Shown here piece after piece: positions 1 to 8,074 of a stretch of 64,000 nucleotides of DNA. The first letter of the stretch is position 1. Each line of letters opens with the position of its first letter. The stretch covers positions 1-64,000 of the forward strand of contig SVRS01000005.1 of NCBI GenBank assembly GCA_015064695.1, read 5' to 3'. The notes under the pieces were generated by a model, which was not told the DNA's origin, did no database searches, and saw nothing but the letters and a program-made list of their open reading frames with translations. The DNA comes from Oscillospiraceae bacterium. Its GTDB lineage: Bacteria > Bacillota > Clostridia > Oscillospirales > CAG-272. Both the position numbers and the translations under genes were made by a program.

Positions 1-1396
1 GGAATATGTAGTGGCGGGCCCCGTTGTCCAGGATTCTGCGCAAGGCCATATTCCGTCCGGCGGATTTCGATCCGAGTACAGGCTCCCAAATACCAACGGT
101 TCCGTTTACCACGGAATTGCCCCGTAGGGTACAGCTGTTCACATGACGCACGTACACGTCCTGCAAAGCGGAGTCCATTCCCACCCAAAGCGGGTCGATC
201 TCCAACCGCATGTCGTATTGAGGGCTCAGGCCGGTTTTGCCGTAGTAGCCTTCGCGGATCCTAAGATCCGTGAGTATGCTTTTCGAAAATTGTTCCGAGT
301 CGTTATTGTATTGGGTAAACCCAAGAGTCACGCCGGTTCTGGGGATGCTGTCCCACCCGGGGACACAGCTACTGAAAACGTAAAGATCGTACTGGCCGTC
401 GTCCTCTAACTTGTATTTCTCCTTAACGGTCACCTCGCAGTTTCCCAGGGCTTCAAAGGCCTTTTCAAAGAACAGGACCTCCGAACCGAGCACTAGAACC
501 GATACAGGATTCGAGTCGGGACCCGCCACCGAGAAGCTGTTGTCGATCTCCAGCGCATCCTCCACGTCCACCAGCAACGTGGCGGATTCAAAGGTGGCCG
601 CCGTGGCATCGAATTTGACCGTCGCAGGCTCTCCGTTGGGGCAGGAGACAGTTTGGGTTTCTACCACCTCCCCGTCGATGCACAACCCTGCAGACACCTC
701 ACGATCCTCGCCGTAGCTGACGAGGGTTCCTTGAAATTTTCCCGCCGTGTGGGTCAGTTCGGTCACCGCAAGGTTTTTCTCCCCGCGGCGCATATCGACG
801 ACCTCCACGTTTTCCACATCGGCAAATTCGGTGTCGGTGTATAGGATCACCTGGGCAAGTCCGATACGGGAGGACGCTTCCCGCACCAGCTTCATGGTCT
901 CATAAAGATTCATTCCGCCGTATCCGCAGGTGGCGTTGTCCAGTGCATCCAACGCCTCGGACACATTTCCGCCCAAGACGAGACAGGCAGGAGTGTCCGA
1001 CGCCACAATGACCGTCATGGAGGCGCAAAGCCCGCTTTCGGCCAAATCCTTGGCTTTTTCCACGGCGGCGTTAAAGCGGCTGACCCCGTCCTGCTCGGTC
1101 AGCATGCTGGCCGATGCGTCGATGACCACGATCTTGCCCGAAAACTGACCGATGGTCATAGCGGGCTGCATGGCCGAGACGGCAAACAAGGACAGAATGA
1201 TGAGCTGAAGCAAAAAGGTTAGAAAGACGGATGCACGCTTGATGGGGAGCCGCTTTTTGAGGAATTTTTCGCTGAGGCGCCATAGGTAGGTGTCCGATAC
1301 GGCTCGCTCTCGATACTCCCGCTTGATGACATAGAGGAGAATCAGTACAGGGATGGCGAGCAGAAGCAAAAGTCCCCACAGGTTTGGAAAAATCAT
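1..1396 (-). CDS. BatA-like VWA-domain membrane protein (3' end beyond window)
   Basis: The frame starts at an ATG at 1396 that overlaps the stop of the upstream DUF58 gene (ATGA), so the two are probably translationally coupled. It stays open to the left edge, so the C-terminus is missing. The N-terminus has a hydrophobic segment at about residues 4-23, then a basic stretch (YVIKREYRER) and a second membrane segment at about 56-80, as in the BatA/aerotolerance-regulator N-terminal domain. A von Willebrand A domain follows, with the MIDAS motif DASAS near residue 93. At least 465 residues are visible. In the MoxR/DUF58/VWA family these proteins are thought to assist maturation or stability of envelope complexes, but the function is not settled. 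Family assignment is sound; the role is inferred. Confidence 0.85.
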   Translation of the reverse strand, partial: MIFPNLWGLLLLLAIPVLILLYVIKREYRERAVSDTYLWRLSEKFLKKRLPIKRASVFLTFLLQLIILSLFAVSAMQPAMTIGQFSGKIVVIDASASMLTEQDGVSRFNAAVEKAKDLAESGLCASMTVIVASDTPACLVLGGNVSEALDALDNATCGYGGMNLYETMKLVREASSRIGLAQVILYTDTEFADVENVEVVDMRRGEKNLAVTELTHTAGKFQGTLVSYGEDREVSAGLCIDGEVVETQTVSCPNGEPATVKFDATAATFESATLLVDVEDALEIDNSFSVAGPDSNPVSVLVLGSEVLFFEKAFEALGNCEVTVKEKYKLEDDGQYDLYVFSSCVPGWDSIPRTGVTLGFTQYNNDSEQFSKSILTDLRIREGYYGKTGLSPQYDMRLEIDPLWVGMDSALQDVYVRHVNSCTLRGNSVVNGTVGIWEPVLGSKSAGRNMALRRILDNGARHYIF

Positions 1397-2277
1397 ACCA
1401 TCACCCCCGCCGATACGGCCTTGTCGAAGAGCATCTGCTCAATGGGTTCGTCGGTGCATACCGTGATGAATCCCACCCCGCGGGAGGCGCAGAAGCTCCG
1501 AAGCTCGTTTTGGTGGTACTCAAAGGCCCGGCGATACGCCTTCATATGTGCATGGCTGAAATCCGCGCGATAGTCCAGAGAGCGGTTTTCGCTGTCGGTG
1601 AGTGTAAGCTGTCCCCTGATTTGAGGATTCATCTCGTCCCTCGACAGTACGCGAATGAGATGCACCTCCCGCCGTTTTTGGATCATGCAATCCACCGCCT
1701 CTTTCCAGGAGTCATCGGTGAAGAAATCCGAAATCAGCACCGAAATCCCGCCGATGGAGCTGCTTTCATTGAAATTATTGATGGCATCCCCCAACCGGGA
1801 AGTCCCCGTGCAGGTGAGGGTTTCAAGTTGATCGGCGGCACGGTAGAAGGCATCCTTTCCGATGACGGTTCCTGTAAGGTCATGGCAGAAATCGTCGTGG
1901 ATGCCGTAATAGGTTACGCGATCCATGGCCTGCACCGCCAAAAAGCCCAGCGCAGCCCCCAGTCGGAGTGCTGTGTAGGATTTGGCGGGAGTCCCCCAAT
2001 CCATGGACGCTGAAGCGTCGATGTAGATGCGGTGGTGAAGCTGGCGTTCATCCACGAACAGCTTGAGGTAGAGCTTGTGGAAGCGGGCGTAGAGATTCCA
2101 GTCCACCCGTTTCAGTTCGTCCCCCTCGGTGTAGGTGCGGTAATCCGCGAACTCTGCACTGCTTCCGTAGGCGCGTGAGCGGCGGTTGCCGCCGAACAGG
2201 CCGTTCATCAGATTTTGGATGCAAAGGTCGTGGCCTTCCAGCATGGCGATGAAATCTTGGTCTATGATTCGTTTCAT
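1393..2277 (-). CDS. DUF58 domain-containing protein
   Basis: This 294-residue protein carries the DUF58 signature: GSSAEFADYRTYTEGDE followed by LKRVDWNLYAR at about residues 37-65. It then has a VWA-like fold with DASAS near residue 88 (IYIDASASMDW). It has no signal peptide or obvious membrane segment. It lies 7 bp downstream of the MoxR ATPase gene and overlaps the BatA-like gene by 4 bp, the classic MoxR-DUF58-VWA order. Members are predicted to act with the MoxR ATPase as a chaperone-like system for envelope or cofactor-containing proteins; no substrate can be seen here. Confidence 0.9.
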   Translation of the reverse strand: MKRIIDQDFIAMLEGHDLCIQNLMNGLFGGNRRSRAYGSSAEFADYRTYTEGDELKRVDWNLYARFHKLYLKLFVDERQLHHRIYIDASASMDWGTPAKSYTALRLGAALGFLAVQAMDRVTYYGIHDDFCHDLTGTVIGKDAFYRAADQLETLTCTGTSRLGDAINNFNESSSIGGISVLISDFFTDDSWKEAVDCMIQKRREVHLIRVLSRDEMNPQIRGQLTLTDSENRSLDYRADFSHAHMKAYRRAFEYHQNELRSFCASRGVGFITVCTDEPIEQMLFDKAVSAGVMV

Positions 2278-2284
2278 GGCAATA

Positions 2285-3262
2285 TTATTTTTGAGAAATA
2301 CTCTGAATCAGCTTGCGGATGCAGTCGTCGGGGGTGAGCTTGTCTGTCACAGCGGCGTAGCTGGGCTTGATGCGGTGGCGCAGAACGGGGAAGGCCAGGG
2401 ACTCAATGTCCTCAAAGGCCACGTTGTATCGCCCGTTCATGAGCGCGCGAACCTTGCCCGCCGTGATGAGAGCCTGAGCCGCGCGGGGGCTGGCGCCGAA
2501 GCGGATGTATTTTTTGGCGCAATCGGGACTGTCGGGCAGTTCGGGATGGGTGGCGCAAACCAGCCGCATGGTATAGCGCATGATGGGCTCCATGATGGGA
2601 ATTTCCTTGGCGCAGGCACGCATGGCCAACAGATCCTCGGCTGTGACGACCGCCTCGGCTGTTTCCTCCATGGTCTTTTGGGTTATGGACACGATGTTGT
2701 AGAGCTGATCCGCCGTGGGAAATTCTACGTTGAGCTTGAACATGAAGCGGTCTGTCTGTGCTTCGGGGAGGGGATAGGTGCCGTCCTGCTCAATGGGGTT
2801 TTGGGTTGCCAGAACGAAAAAGGGCTCGTCCAAGGTGTAGCTCACACCCGATACCGTAACCTTGTGCTCCTGCATGGCTTCCAAAAGGGCGGACTGGGTT
2901 TTGGGGGTGGCGCGGTTGATCTCGTCCGCCAGAACGATGCCCGCGAAGATGGGGCCCTTCTTGAAGATGATGGCGGAACGGCCATCGGGATAGGTTTCCA
3001 GCACGTTGGTACCCGTTACGTCGGCGGGCATCAGATCGGGGGTGAACTGGATGCGGGAGAAGGGAAGGGAAAAAGCCTGTCCCAGAGAGCGAACCAGACG
3101 AGTTTTACCGACGCCGGGAACGCCCTCCAGGAGGACGTTTCCTCCCGCAATCATGGCGGTGACGGTGTCCCGCACCACCTCGTCCTGCCCCACCAGATCC
3201 TTTTGAATCTCCTGAATGATCCGCTCGCATTGATTGGCAAAGTTTTCCATTTGATTTTCCAT
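2285..3262 (-). CDS. MoxR-family AAA+ ATPase
   Basis: This 325-residue AAA+ ATPase has Walker A (GVPGVGKT, near residue 45), Walker B with the MoxR-type IVLADEINRA, sensor-1 in ATQNPIEQDGTYPLPEAQTDRF, and a C-terminal lid with GASPRAAQAL. Length and motifs are typical of MoxR proteins. The start is fixed by AAAGGAGA eight bases upstream of the ATG at 3262. It is the second gene of a four-gene minus-strand operon and probably powers the action of the DUF58 and VWA partners. Assignment is firm; the client protein is unknown. Confidence 0.95.
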   Translation of the reverse strand: MENQMENFANQCERIIQEIQKDLVGQDEVVRDTVTAMIAGGNVLLEGVPGVGKTRLVRSLGQAFSLPFSRIQFTPDLMPADVTGTNVLETYPDGRSAIIFKKGPIFAGIVLADEINRATPKTQSALLEAMQEHKVTVSGVSYTLDEPFFVLATQNPIEQDGTYPLPEAQTDRFMFKLNVEFPTADQLYNIVSITQKTMEETAEAVVTAEDLLAMRACAKEIPIMEPIMRYTMRLVCATHPELPDSPDCAKKYIRFGASPRAAQALITAGKVRALMNGRYNVAFEDIESLAFPVLRHRIKPSYAAVTDKLTPDDCIRKLIQSISQK

Positions 3263-3284
3263 GGTGTATATCTCCTTTACTTTC

Positions 3285-4661
3285 TCATTTTCTTAAACTG
3301 TCCAAGTATGCGTTCATAGCCGCCACCACCTCCGGTGAAAGAGTACCATTCTCGGCCTTCTGTAAAAAATCGGCCATGTAGGCGGCGTACACGTCGCCGT
3401 ATGGTACAAGTTCGCCGGAGAATGGATCGGAAATCACGTCTTTCATGTCGGTGACGCCGTTTTCATTTCCTGATCCGTCGCCTCCCATGTTGTCTTCGCC
3501 TTCTCCGGTGTTATCACCCGGCAATTTTTCTCCCGTGTGATCGCCTGTGGAGTCTCCCGATGCATCCCCCGTTGAATCCTCTTGGGAAGATGACGGTTGA
3601 CTTTCGCCCTCGCTGCCCGACGGTTTGGCATCTTCCAAAGCATCTTCCATCTGTTGGCCAAGCATATCGGCGGCATGTTGGACACGGAGGGCGGTATTGA
3701 TTTCGACTTCGGCTAGATCCAAAACTCCTTTCAAGGATTTCGCAGGGTCGCGGAGACCGTTTTCCATATTTTGGAGCGCTTGATGGAGTAAATCGTCGGG
3801 GGACGTGCCGGATTGTTTCAGGGCATCCCGGATTTGATCTGCGATGGCCGCCTGCTTGGCGGGATCCTCCTCCATCAGCTCTTGCAGACCGTTCAGAGCC
3901 GACGAAACCCCGGACGGGTTTCCTTCTTCAATGGCCTCGCCCAGCTCTTGGAGATCTTCAAATTCCTGCAAGGCAGCTCCGATCTCGTCCTTGGTGATCT
4001 CTTGATCCACCCGCTCTTGAATGGATGCCTGGGCGTCCTTCAGATCCTCGGCGTAGTCGCGGTCGTTTTCGGCGTCCTCCAGCTGATCTTCCAGGTCATC
4101 GATAATCTGGGACAGATCATTGTGCAGATCTTCCTCCACCTCGCTGTCATTCAGTAGCTGATGGAGACGATTGATGACGTCGTGACGGCTGAACAGGTTA
4201 ATCTCCGGGACAAATAAAAGCGCTGCAGCGCAGATCAGCAGAACGGCACACAGGATGGATTGTATCCTGGATACCCGCAAGCGCAGACTTTTGGGTGAAA
4301 CCTGCTGTAAGCGGTTCACCGTGTCCTCCCGTTGGAGTTTGGCGACGGGGGCATCGCTCTGTTCCAGCTCCAGCATGGTCTCCACACGCTCCGAGAGTCC
4401 CAGTTTATCCAGGCGCCTCGCCAAGCTCCGTTTGGAGGGACGGTACGCCAGCAGAAAAAACAGCCCCAAGCTCACAGCAAAGACCCCTGCGAAAATCAGA
4501 AAGATCCACAACTCGGGGATCAGCCAAGGAAGGAGAATATGGACTCCCCCAAGGATGATGGCGACCCCTGCGGCAATCATTCCCGCCGATAGGGTGGCGC
4601 GAAGGAAGGCTTCGGCGTTTAATCGCCGCTTGAAGGGCTTTAGGGCGGTTTTGATGTTCAT
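3285..4661 (-). CDS. membrane-anchored acidic coiled-coil protein heading the MoxR operon
   Basis: I chose the ATG at 4661 (MNIKTALKPFKRR) because AGGAGCC sits 5 bases upstream; an in-frame ATG at 4694 has no ribosome binding site. The 458-residue product has two adjacent hydrophobic segments in the first 75 residues, a third at about 130-155, and then a long, highly acidic helical region (many E, D, Q and L residues, about 165-330) that should form coiled coil. A low-complexity S/G/E/D linker and a short C-terminal helix follow. Such DUF4175-like proteins often precede moxR in Clostridia. Function is unknown; placement suggests it belongs to the same envelope complex. Confidence 0.75.
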   Translation of the reverse strand: MNIKTALKPFKRRLNAEAFLRATLSAGMIAAGVAIILGGVHILLPWLIPELWIFLIFAGVFAVSLGLFFLLAYRPSKRSLARRLDKLGLSERVETMLELEQSDAPVAKLQREDTVNRLQQVSPKSLRLRVSRIQSILCAVLLICAAALLFVPEINLFSRHDVINRLHQLLNDSEVEEDLHNDLSQIIDDLEDQLEDAENDRDYAEDLKDAQASIQERVDQEITKDEIGAALQEFEDLQELGEAIEEGNPSGVSSALNGLQELMEEDPAKQAAIADQIRDALKQSGTSPDDLLHQALQNMENGLRDPAKSLKGVLDLAEVEINTALRVQHAADMLGQQMEDALEDAKPSGSEGESQPSSSQEDSTGDASGDSTGDHTGEKLPGDNTGEGEDNMGGDGSGNENGVTDMKDVISDPFSGELVPYGDVYAAYMADFLQKAENGTLSPEVVAAMNAYLDSLRK

Positions 4662-4692
4662 GGTAAGGCTCCTGTCTTTGAATTTCATATAC

Positions 4693-4721
4693 ATTTTACC
4701 ATCTTGACTCTATTTCCGAAA
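4693..4721 (-). promoter_or_regulatory. weak candidate promoter for the MoxR operon
   Basis: Read on the minus strand, TAAAAT (4698-4693) is preceded by TGG, giving an extended -10, with TTTCGG 17 bp further upstream. The -35 is poor. Position suits the operon starting at 4661. Confidence 0.4.
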
Positions 4722-4799
4722 CACCTTTTTGGCACGACTTTGTGAACGTTCGGTAACAAAAGAATCACCAAAGAGAGACGAAAAGGCAACGAAATCATG

Positions 4800-4825
4800 A
4801 AGAAAACAGCCACAAGCGTGGCTGT
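4800..4825 (-). terminator. intrinsic terminator of the AraC gene
   Basis: On the minus strand ACAGCCAC-GCTT-GTGGCTGT forms an 8-bp stem with a 4-base loop (4825-4806), followed by TTTCTTC. It lies downstream of the AraC gene and upstream of the MoxR operon, separating the two transcripts. Confidence 0.7.
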
Positions 4826-4836
4826 TGGGCTTATTC

Positions 4837-4960
4837 ATACTAATCCTGAAATAAATCCTTGATATATCCCAAATCTCGTAGGGGCGACCTTTGGTCGCCC
4901 GCGGGCGAACACAGTTCGCCCCTACAGAAGTTTTTTCAATGTTTTGAAGAGGATTAGTAT
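4837..4960. repeat. 124-bp MITE-like element with 11-bp terminal inverted repeats
   Basis: ATACTAATCCT at 4837-4847 is matched by its perfect reverse complement AGGATTAGTAT at 4950-4960. The centre (4878-4925) is bounded by GTAGGGGCGA and TCGCCCCTAC. It contains two successive 8-bp hairpins with 3-base loops: GGGCGACC-TTT-GGTCGCCC (4882-4900) and GGGCGAAC-ACA-GTTCGCCC (4903-4921). There is no coding capacity and no clear target-site duplication. Elements of this kind are common short repeats in clostridial genomes. Its right end touches the stop codon of the AraC gene. Confidence 0.75.
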
Positions 4961-5919
4961 CAGGCGTTCGAAGAGATGCATCCCGGATCATGGAGGGAGG
5001 CGAAGGTCTCCTTTCGGCGGGTTACGGAGGTTCGGCGGAAATCCAGGGGCGACATTCCCGCTTCACGGCGGAAGAAACGGTAAAAATGCTGTTCCGAGCT
5101 AAATCCCAGGCGTTCGGCGAGCTCGGATAGCCGAATCTCGGTGAAGGCCAGGTAGTATTGCGCTCGATCCTTGCGTGCGCTGGCCACGAAATCATGATAC
5201 GTCCCGCCGCTGTAAGTGCGGAAGATACGCTGGAGCTTGTTTTTGTTGATGCCGAAGCTTTTGCAGACATCTTCCATGCGGCATGGGTGGGAAAGATCGC
5301 TGTGGATGCGGATGACTATGTCCCGATAGGTGGCAAAGGTGACCGAGGTGTCCACCGTGGCGCGCTGCCGATGGGCGTACAGGGTTTCCAGCCCCACGAG
5401 AATGTCCATGAAATGGGAGCGGATGCGGCAGGACCAACAGAAATCGGGATCGGGATCCTCCAAGGCCGATGTGATGGCCTCACAGGAGGCAAAACTGGCC
5501 TCCATTTGGCCCATACTCATATCCATGCGCTTCAGCTCGGCATGGGTCTCCATAAAAGGGGACAGAGCGAAGAGGTGATGGGCTTCGGCCAGCATGGAGT
5601 AGACCTCGCTATCCAGTGTGGCGGGGCGCATGTTGATGTTAATGAAGGTGGGGGAGAAGATGACGTTATAGACCTCGGCACCCTCCATTTCGTGGGTCAA
5701 GGTCTCGCTATCCCGCAGGCAAACCGCCACGGGGGCTTGCACAGCAAAGGAGACAAGGGAGCCGTCCCTTGCGCGGATGGTGACCTGTCCCGTGCCGCTT
5801 TTGATGAGGACAAGCGAAAAGTAGCCCGAATCCGCAGGGGCAGAGCAGGGAATTTCGTCAAGGGCGGCGTTAAACAGAATGGTTCTTTTTAGCTTTTCCG
5901 AGGTGCGGGTCAGTTGCAT
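4960..5919 (-). CDS. AraC-family transcriptional regulator
   Basis: The start at 5919 (MQLTRTSEK) is set by AAGGAGAG 5 bases upstream; a longer frame to 6036 lacks a ribosome binding site. The 319-residue protein has an N-terminal ligand-binding (cupin-like) half and a C-terminal AraC DNA-binding domain at about 215-310, with two helix-turn-helix units (MEDVCKSFGINKNKLQRIF and LSELAERLGFSSEQHFYRFF) and the family end motif GMSPLDFRR. It is transcribed divergently from a lipoprotein gene, with repeated ATTGTGC motifs between them, so it probably controls that gene and itself. The effector is unknown, probably a sugar or related small molecule. The stop codon overlaps the edge of a MITE-like repeat. 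Confidence 0.9.
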   Translation of the reverse strand: MQLTRTSEKLKRTILFNAALDEIPCSAPADSGYFSLVLIKSGTGQVTIRARDGSLVSFAVQAPVAVCLRDSETLTHEMEGAEVYNVIFSPTFININMRPATLDSEVYSMLAEAHHLFALSPFMETHAELKRMDMSMGQMEASFASCEAITSALEDPDPDFCWSCRIRSHFMDILVGLETLYAHRQRATVDTSVTFATYRDIVIRIHSDLSHPCRMEDVCKSFGINKNKLQRIFRTYSGGTYHDFVASARKDRAQYYLAFTEIRLSELAERLGFSSEQHFYRFFRREAGMSPLDFRRTSVTRRKETFASLHDPGCISSNA

Positions 5920-5953
5920 GATGCTCTCCTTTCCGATTGATCGTTCCGTGGGT

Positions 5954-5982
5954 AGTGTAACACATTTTGGGGGCGAATGCAA
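5954..5982 (-). promoter_or_regulatory. promoter of the AraC gene
   Basis: On the minus strand TTGCAT (5982-5977), a 17-bp spacer and TACACT (5959-5954) form a sigma-A-type promoter with TGT before the -10. It lies 35 bp upstream of the start codon. Confidence 0.65.
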
Positions 5983-5990
5983 TACCTTTT

Positions 5991-6070
5991 TGGCACAATG
6001 TGAAGATAATTGCACATAGTATGGACGTAGCTTCATTTCAAAAAGGACCGATTGTGCAGAAATTGTGCCA
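5991..6070. promoter_or_regulatory. candidate AraC operators (ATTGTGC motifs)
   Basis: ATTGTGC occurs at 6051 and 6062, exactly 11 bp (one helical turn) apart in direct orientation, just upstream of the lipoprotein promoter. The second copy extends to ATTGTGCCA (6062-6070). A perfect inverted copy, TGGCACAAT, lies at 5991-5999 next to the -35 of the AraC gene. Direct repeats upstream of a target promoter plus a distal half-site are typical of AraC regulators, but binding is inferred. Confidence 0.5.
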
Positions 6071-6098
6071 TTTTGGTATTTCGCCTCTCATTTTATTA

Positions 6099-6107
6099 TG
6101 CTATAAT
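6099..6107 (+). promoter_or_regulatory. extended -10 promoter of the lipoprotein gene
   Basis: TGCTATAAT is a perfect extended -10 element. No good -35 hexamer is present at the expected place, which fits a promoter that needs an activator such as the neighbouring AraC protein. Confidence 0.6.
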
Positions 6108-6153
6108 GAGTCTATCAAGCCAAATCTCACCCCAAAAGAAAGGAACAACCATC

Positions 6154-7632
6154 ATGAAAAAATATCTGCTGAAAACCTGCTCAAGGACAATGGCGGTATG
6201 CCTGCTTTTGTCTGCACTGGCCGCTTGTAACCCGGAAGTCCCCCCTGCCGACGGTACGGGGACATCGGACGGCGTGTCCTCCGGAATCGTGAGCGATACG
6301 GTTTCCGAAACCGAAACAGTTGAGGATCTATCCGTCCACTACAAAACTCCCATCATCTGTAAAAGCGGCGATACGCCCTTCTACGAGGGGAAAACGGCGG
6401 AGGAGCTGTATGCGATCTATGAACAATGCGACGCTGGGGAAAGATCCGCGCTGGTGACCGGCACGGGACGGTTTTATTGTGCCTACGAAGGTGAGGCGAA
6501 TCCTTTTGTCTCCTTCTACGATAAGAAGAATTCCTTTGTCTCCTTCTACGATAAGCGCAAGGGAGAATTTTTCCCGCTGTGCGAAGATCCGCAATGCGGA
6601 GGGGGAGAGGACTGCGTTTGGAACGGGATGTGTGGGCTTTCCTACGCCTCCGCAGATCATATTTACTTTCAGGCAAGAAACAGCGAGGGCGATTTTGCGC
6701 TCTATCGCAGTGACCTCGCGCGTCAAAACGTTGACAGGCTCATGAGCTTTACCCGTGAAGAATACATCCAGGTTTACAACCCCGATGGAACTCCCTTGGG
6801 GGATGCCACTTGGCTTTCGAGCATGAAAATACTGTATGAGCAGGGGGATTGCGCATACTTTGCGTCCCTGTTCTTTGCCGACGGGGGGTACAAAAGACGC
6901 TTATGCGTCATGGACATGAGCACCCGCAAGATCACGGCCATTTCGGGGGACAAGGACATTGGCGTCATAGAGATTCTGGGGGGGCGTGTTATCTATTCGC
7001 TGGCAGAGGATCCCTACAACTTGTATGAAACCGATCTGACCTTTGAAAATTCCGAGATGATTCTGGAAAATGTGGAGATCGCCCTATGCTCCGGGCAGTA
7101 TCTGATCCTGCACAAGAAGGACGAGAATTATATGACGAATGCCTATCAATCCTACTGTCTGAACACCGGTGAGACGGTTGAGCTGGGAGAGTTTGAGGCT
7201 ATCCTGAGCATGACCTTCTACCTCTCCGGCGATTATCTCTACTATACTCGAGCTCTGTCGGATGACGAAATCGCCAATGACCCCATACGTAACTACTACA
7301 CCTATCAGTGGAAGGACCTGACGGATGACGGATATCCGTTTGTCAATAATGGCCAAACACGGGGCGGGGGTCGGGTGTACCGCATCAAGGTAAGTGAGGC
7401 AAATCCCCGGGAGGAATGTGTCCTGCAACTGACCTACAAGGACGTGCCCGTACGCATCCAAAATATTGAATTGGACGGCGATGTGATCTACGTTGCCTTC
7501 CATAATTACGAGGGGTTCAAAAATTATTATAACAAGAAATTTGAGGGAAATGTGAAAGAGACCTTGTGTTACGGGATAGTCGATCTGCAAAACGGGACCT
7601 TTACCCTTCTGAATATGACAGAGAAGGAGTAA
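6154..7632 (+). CDS. secreted lipoprotein, probably beta-propeller-like
   Basis: Translation starts at 6154 (MKKYLLKTCSR) after AGAAAGGAAC. Residues 1-27 are a lipoprotein signal peptide ending in the lipobox LAAC, followed by an acidic/Ser/Thr-rich tether. The rest of the 492 residues is rich in aromatic beta-strand repeats (YFAS, YLYYT, VIYVAF), resembling clostridial lipoproteins with predicted beta-propeller folds. These often contain a 'PLC..PQC' cysteine motif, here LCEDPQCGGGEDC near residue 150. An in-frame 10-residue tandem duplication (FVSFYDK twice) lies at 6505-6555. It is divergent from an AraC regulator and followed by a possible small RNA. The ligand or role is unknown. Confidence 0.75.
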   Translation: MKKYLLKTCSRTMAVCLLLSALAACNPEVPPADGTGTSDGVSSGIVSDTVSETETVEDLSVHYKTPIICKSGDTPFYEGKTAEELYAIYEQCDAGERSALVTGTGRFYCAYEGEANPFVSFYDKKNSFVSFYDKRKGEFFPLCEDPQCGGGEDCVWNGMCGLSYASADHIYFQARNSEGDFALYRSDLARQNVDRLMSFTREEYIQVYNPDGTPLGDATWLSSMKILYEQGDCAYFASLFFADGGYKRRLCVMDMSTRKITAISGDKDIGVIEILGGRVIYSLAEDPYNLYETDLTFENSEMILENVEIALCSGQYLILHKKDENYMTNAYQSYCLNTGETVELGEFEAILSMTFYLSGDYLYYTRALSDDEIANDPIRNYYTYQWKDLTDDGYPFVNNGQTRGGGRVYRIKVSEANPREECVLQLTYKDVPVRIQNIELDGDVIYVAFHNYEGFKNYYNKKFEGNVKETLCYGIVDLQNGTFTLLNMTEKE

Positions 7633-7686
7633 GCCGGTGGTCTTACAAGCATTGTAGATCGTGCTGAAAATGTTTTGGATTGTGAC

Positions 7687-7714
7687 TTGACGAACAATAT
7701 AGAAGGTGTATAAT
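7687..7714 (+). promoter_or_regulatory. strong promoter of a candidate small RNA
   Basis: TTGACG (7687-7692) and TATAAT (7709-7714) are separated by 16 bp, close to consensus. No open reading frame with a ribosome binding site follows; instead there are two hairpins. Confidence 0.7.
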
Positions 7715-7720
7715 AATGGT

Positions 7721-7812
7721 AGCATGATCGTCCTACGCGGGCGGTCATGCTGTCGTTTTTATAATGTGAAAAAGCAAGCCGGCTCAAAAATGAGCTGACT
7801 TGCCATTTTTTT
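7721..7812 (+). ncRNA. candidate small structured RNA with terminator
   Basis: A transcript from the promoter at 7687-7714 would begin at about 7721, at the base of hairpin 1: AGCATGA (7721-7727) pairs with TCATGCT (7745-7751), extended by CGTCC/GGGCG, and is followed by a TTTTT run. Hairpin 2, GCAAG..GGCTCA-AAAA-TGAGCT..CTTGC (7774-7803), is followed by CATTTTTTTATT and looks like an intrinsic terminator. The product would be about 40 or 92 nt. No known RNA family was recognised. The second hairpin may also terminate the upstream lipoprotein mRNA. Confidence 0.45.
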
Positions 7813-7990
7813 ATTTAGTCAGAGCGGTTAATAGAGGGCTTTTCGTGAGTATGAGCTCCCGAAAAACAATCTCCTTCGCGGCATTTCGGATATTGCTCAT
7901 CGCCTGTACCCACCGAAGCTGAACGGTTATCTTGTGTCCTTGCGATATATTGTGACTCCTCTCAGCATAATGATTCCGCTTGTGCAAGTA
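7813..7990. other. intergenic region without recognisable gene
   Basis: This stretch lies between the small-RNA terminator and the promoter of the polysaccharide operon. A minus-strand frame stays open through it but has no ribosome binding site and no recognisable protein similarity, so I left it uncalled. Confidence 0.5.
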
Positions 7991-8019
7991 TTGACAAAGA
8001 TCCCAATCTATGGTATGAT
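7991..8019 (+). promoter_or_regulatory. promoter of the polysaccharide operon
   Basis: Perfect TTGACA (7991-7996), a 17-bp spacer ending in TGG, and TATGAT (8014-8019). It precedes the EpsG-like gene by 55 bp. Confidence 0.8.
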
Positions 8020-8074
8020 ATAGGCGATTCGACGAAATCCGAACGAGCAAAAGACGGGAAGGGGAGGACAGGAG

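Noticed and set aside
4710..4991. 93-codon minus-strand frame through the MITE-like repeat
   Set aside because: Mostly encoded by the palindromic repeat and terminator; not a protein gene.
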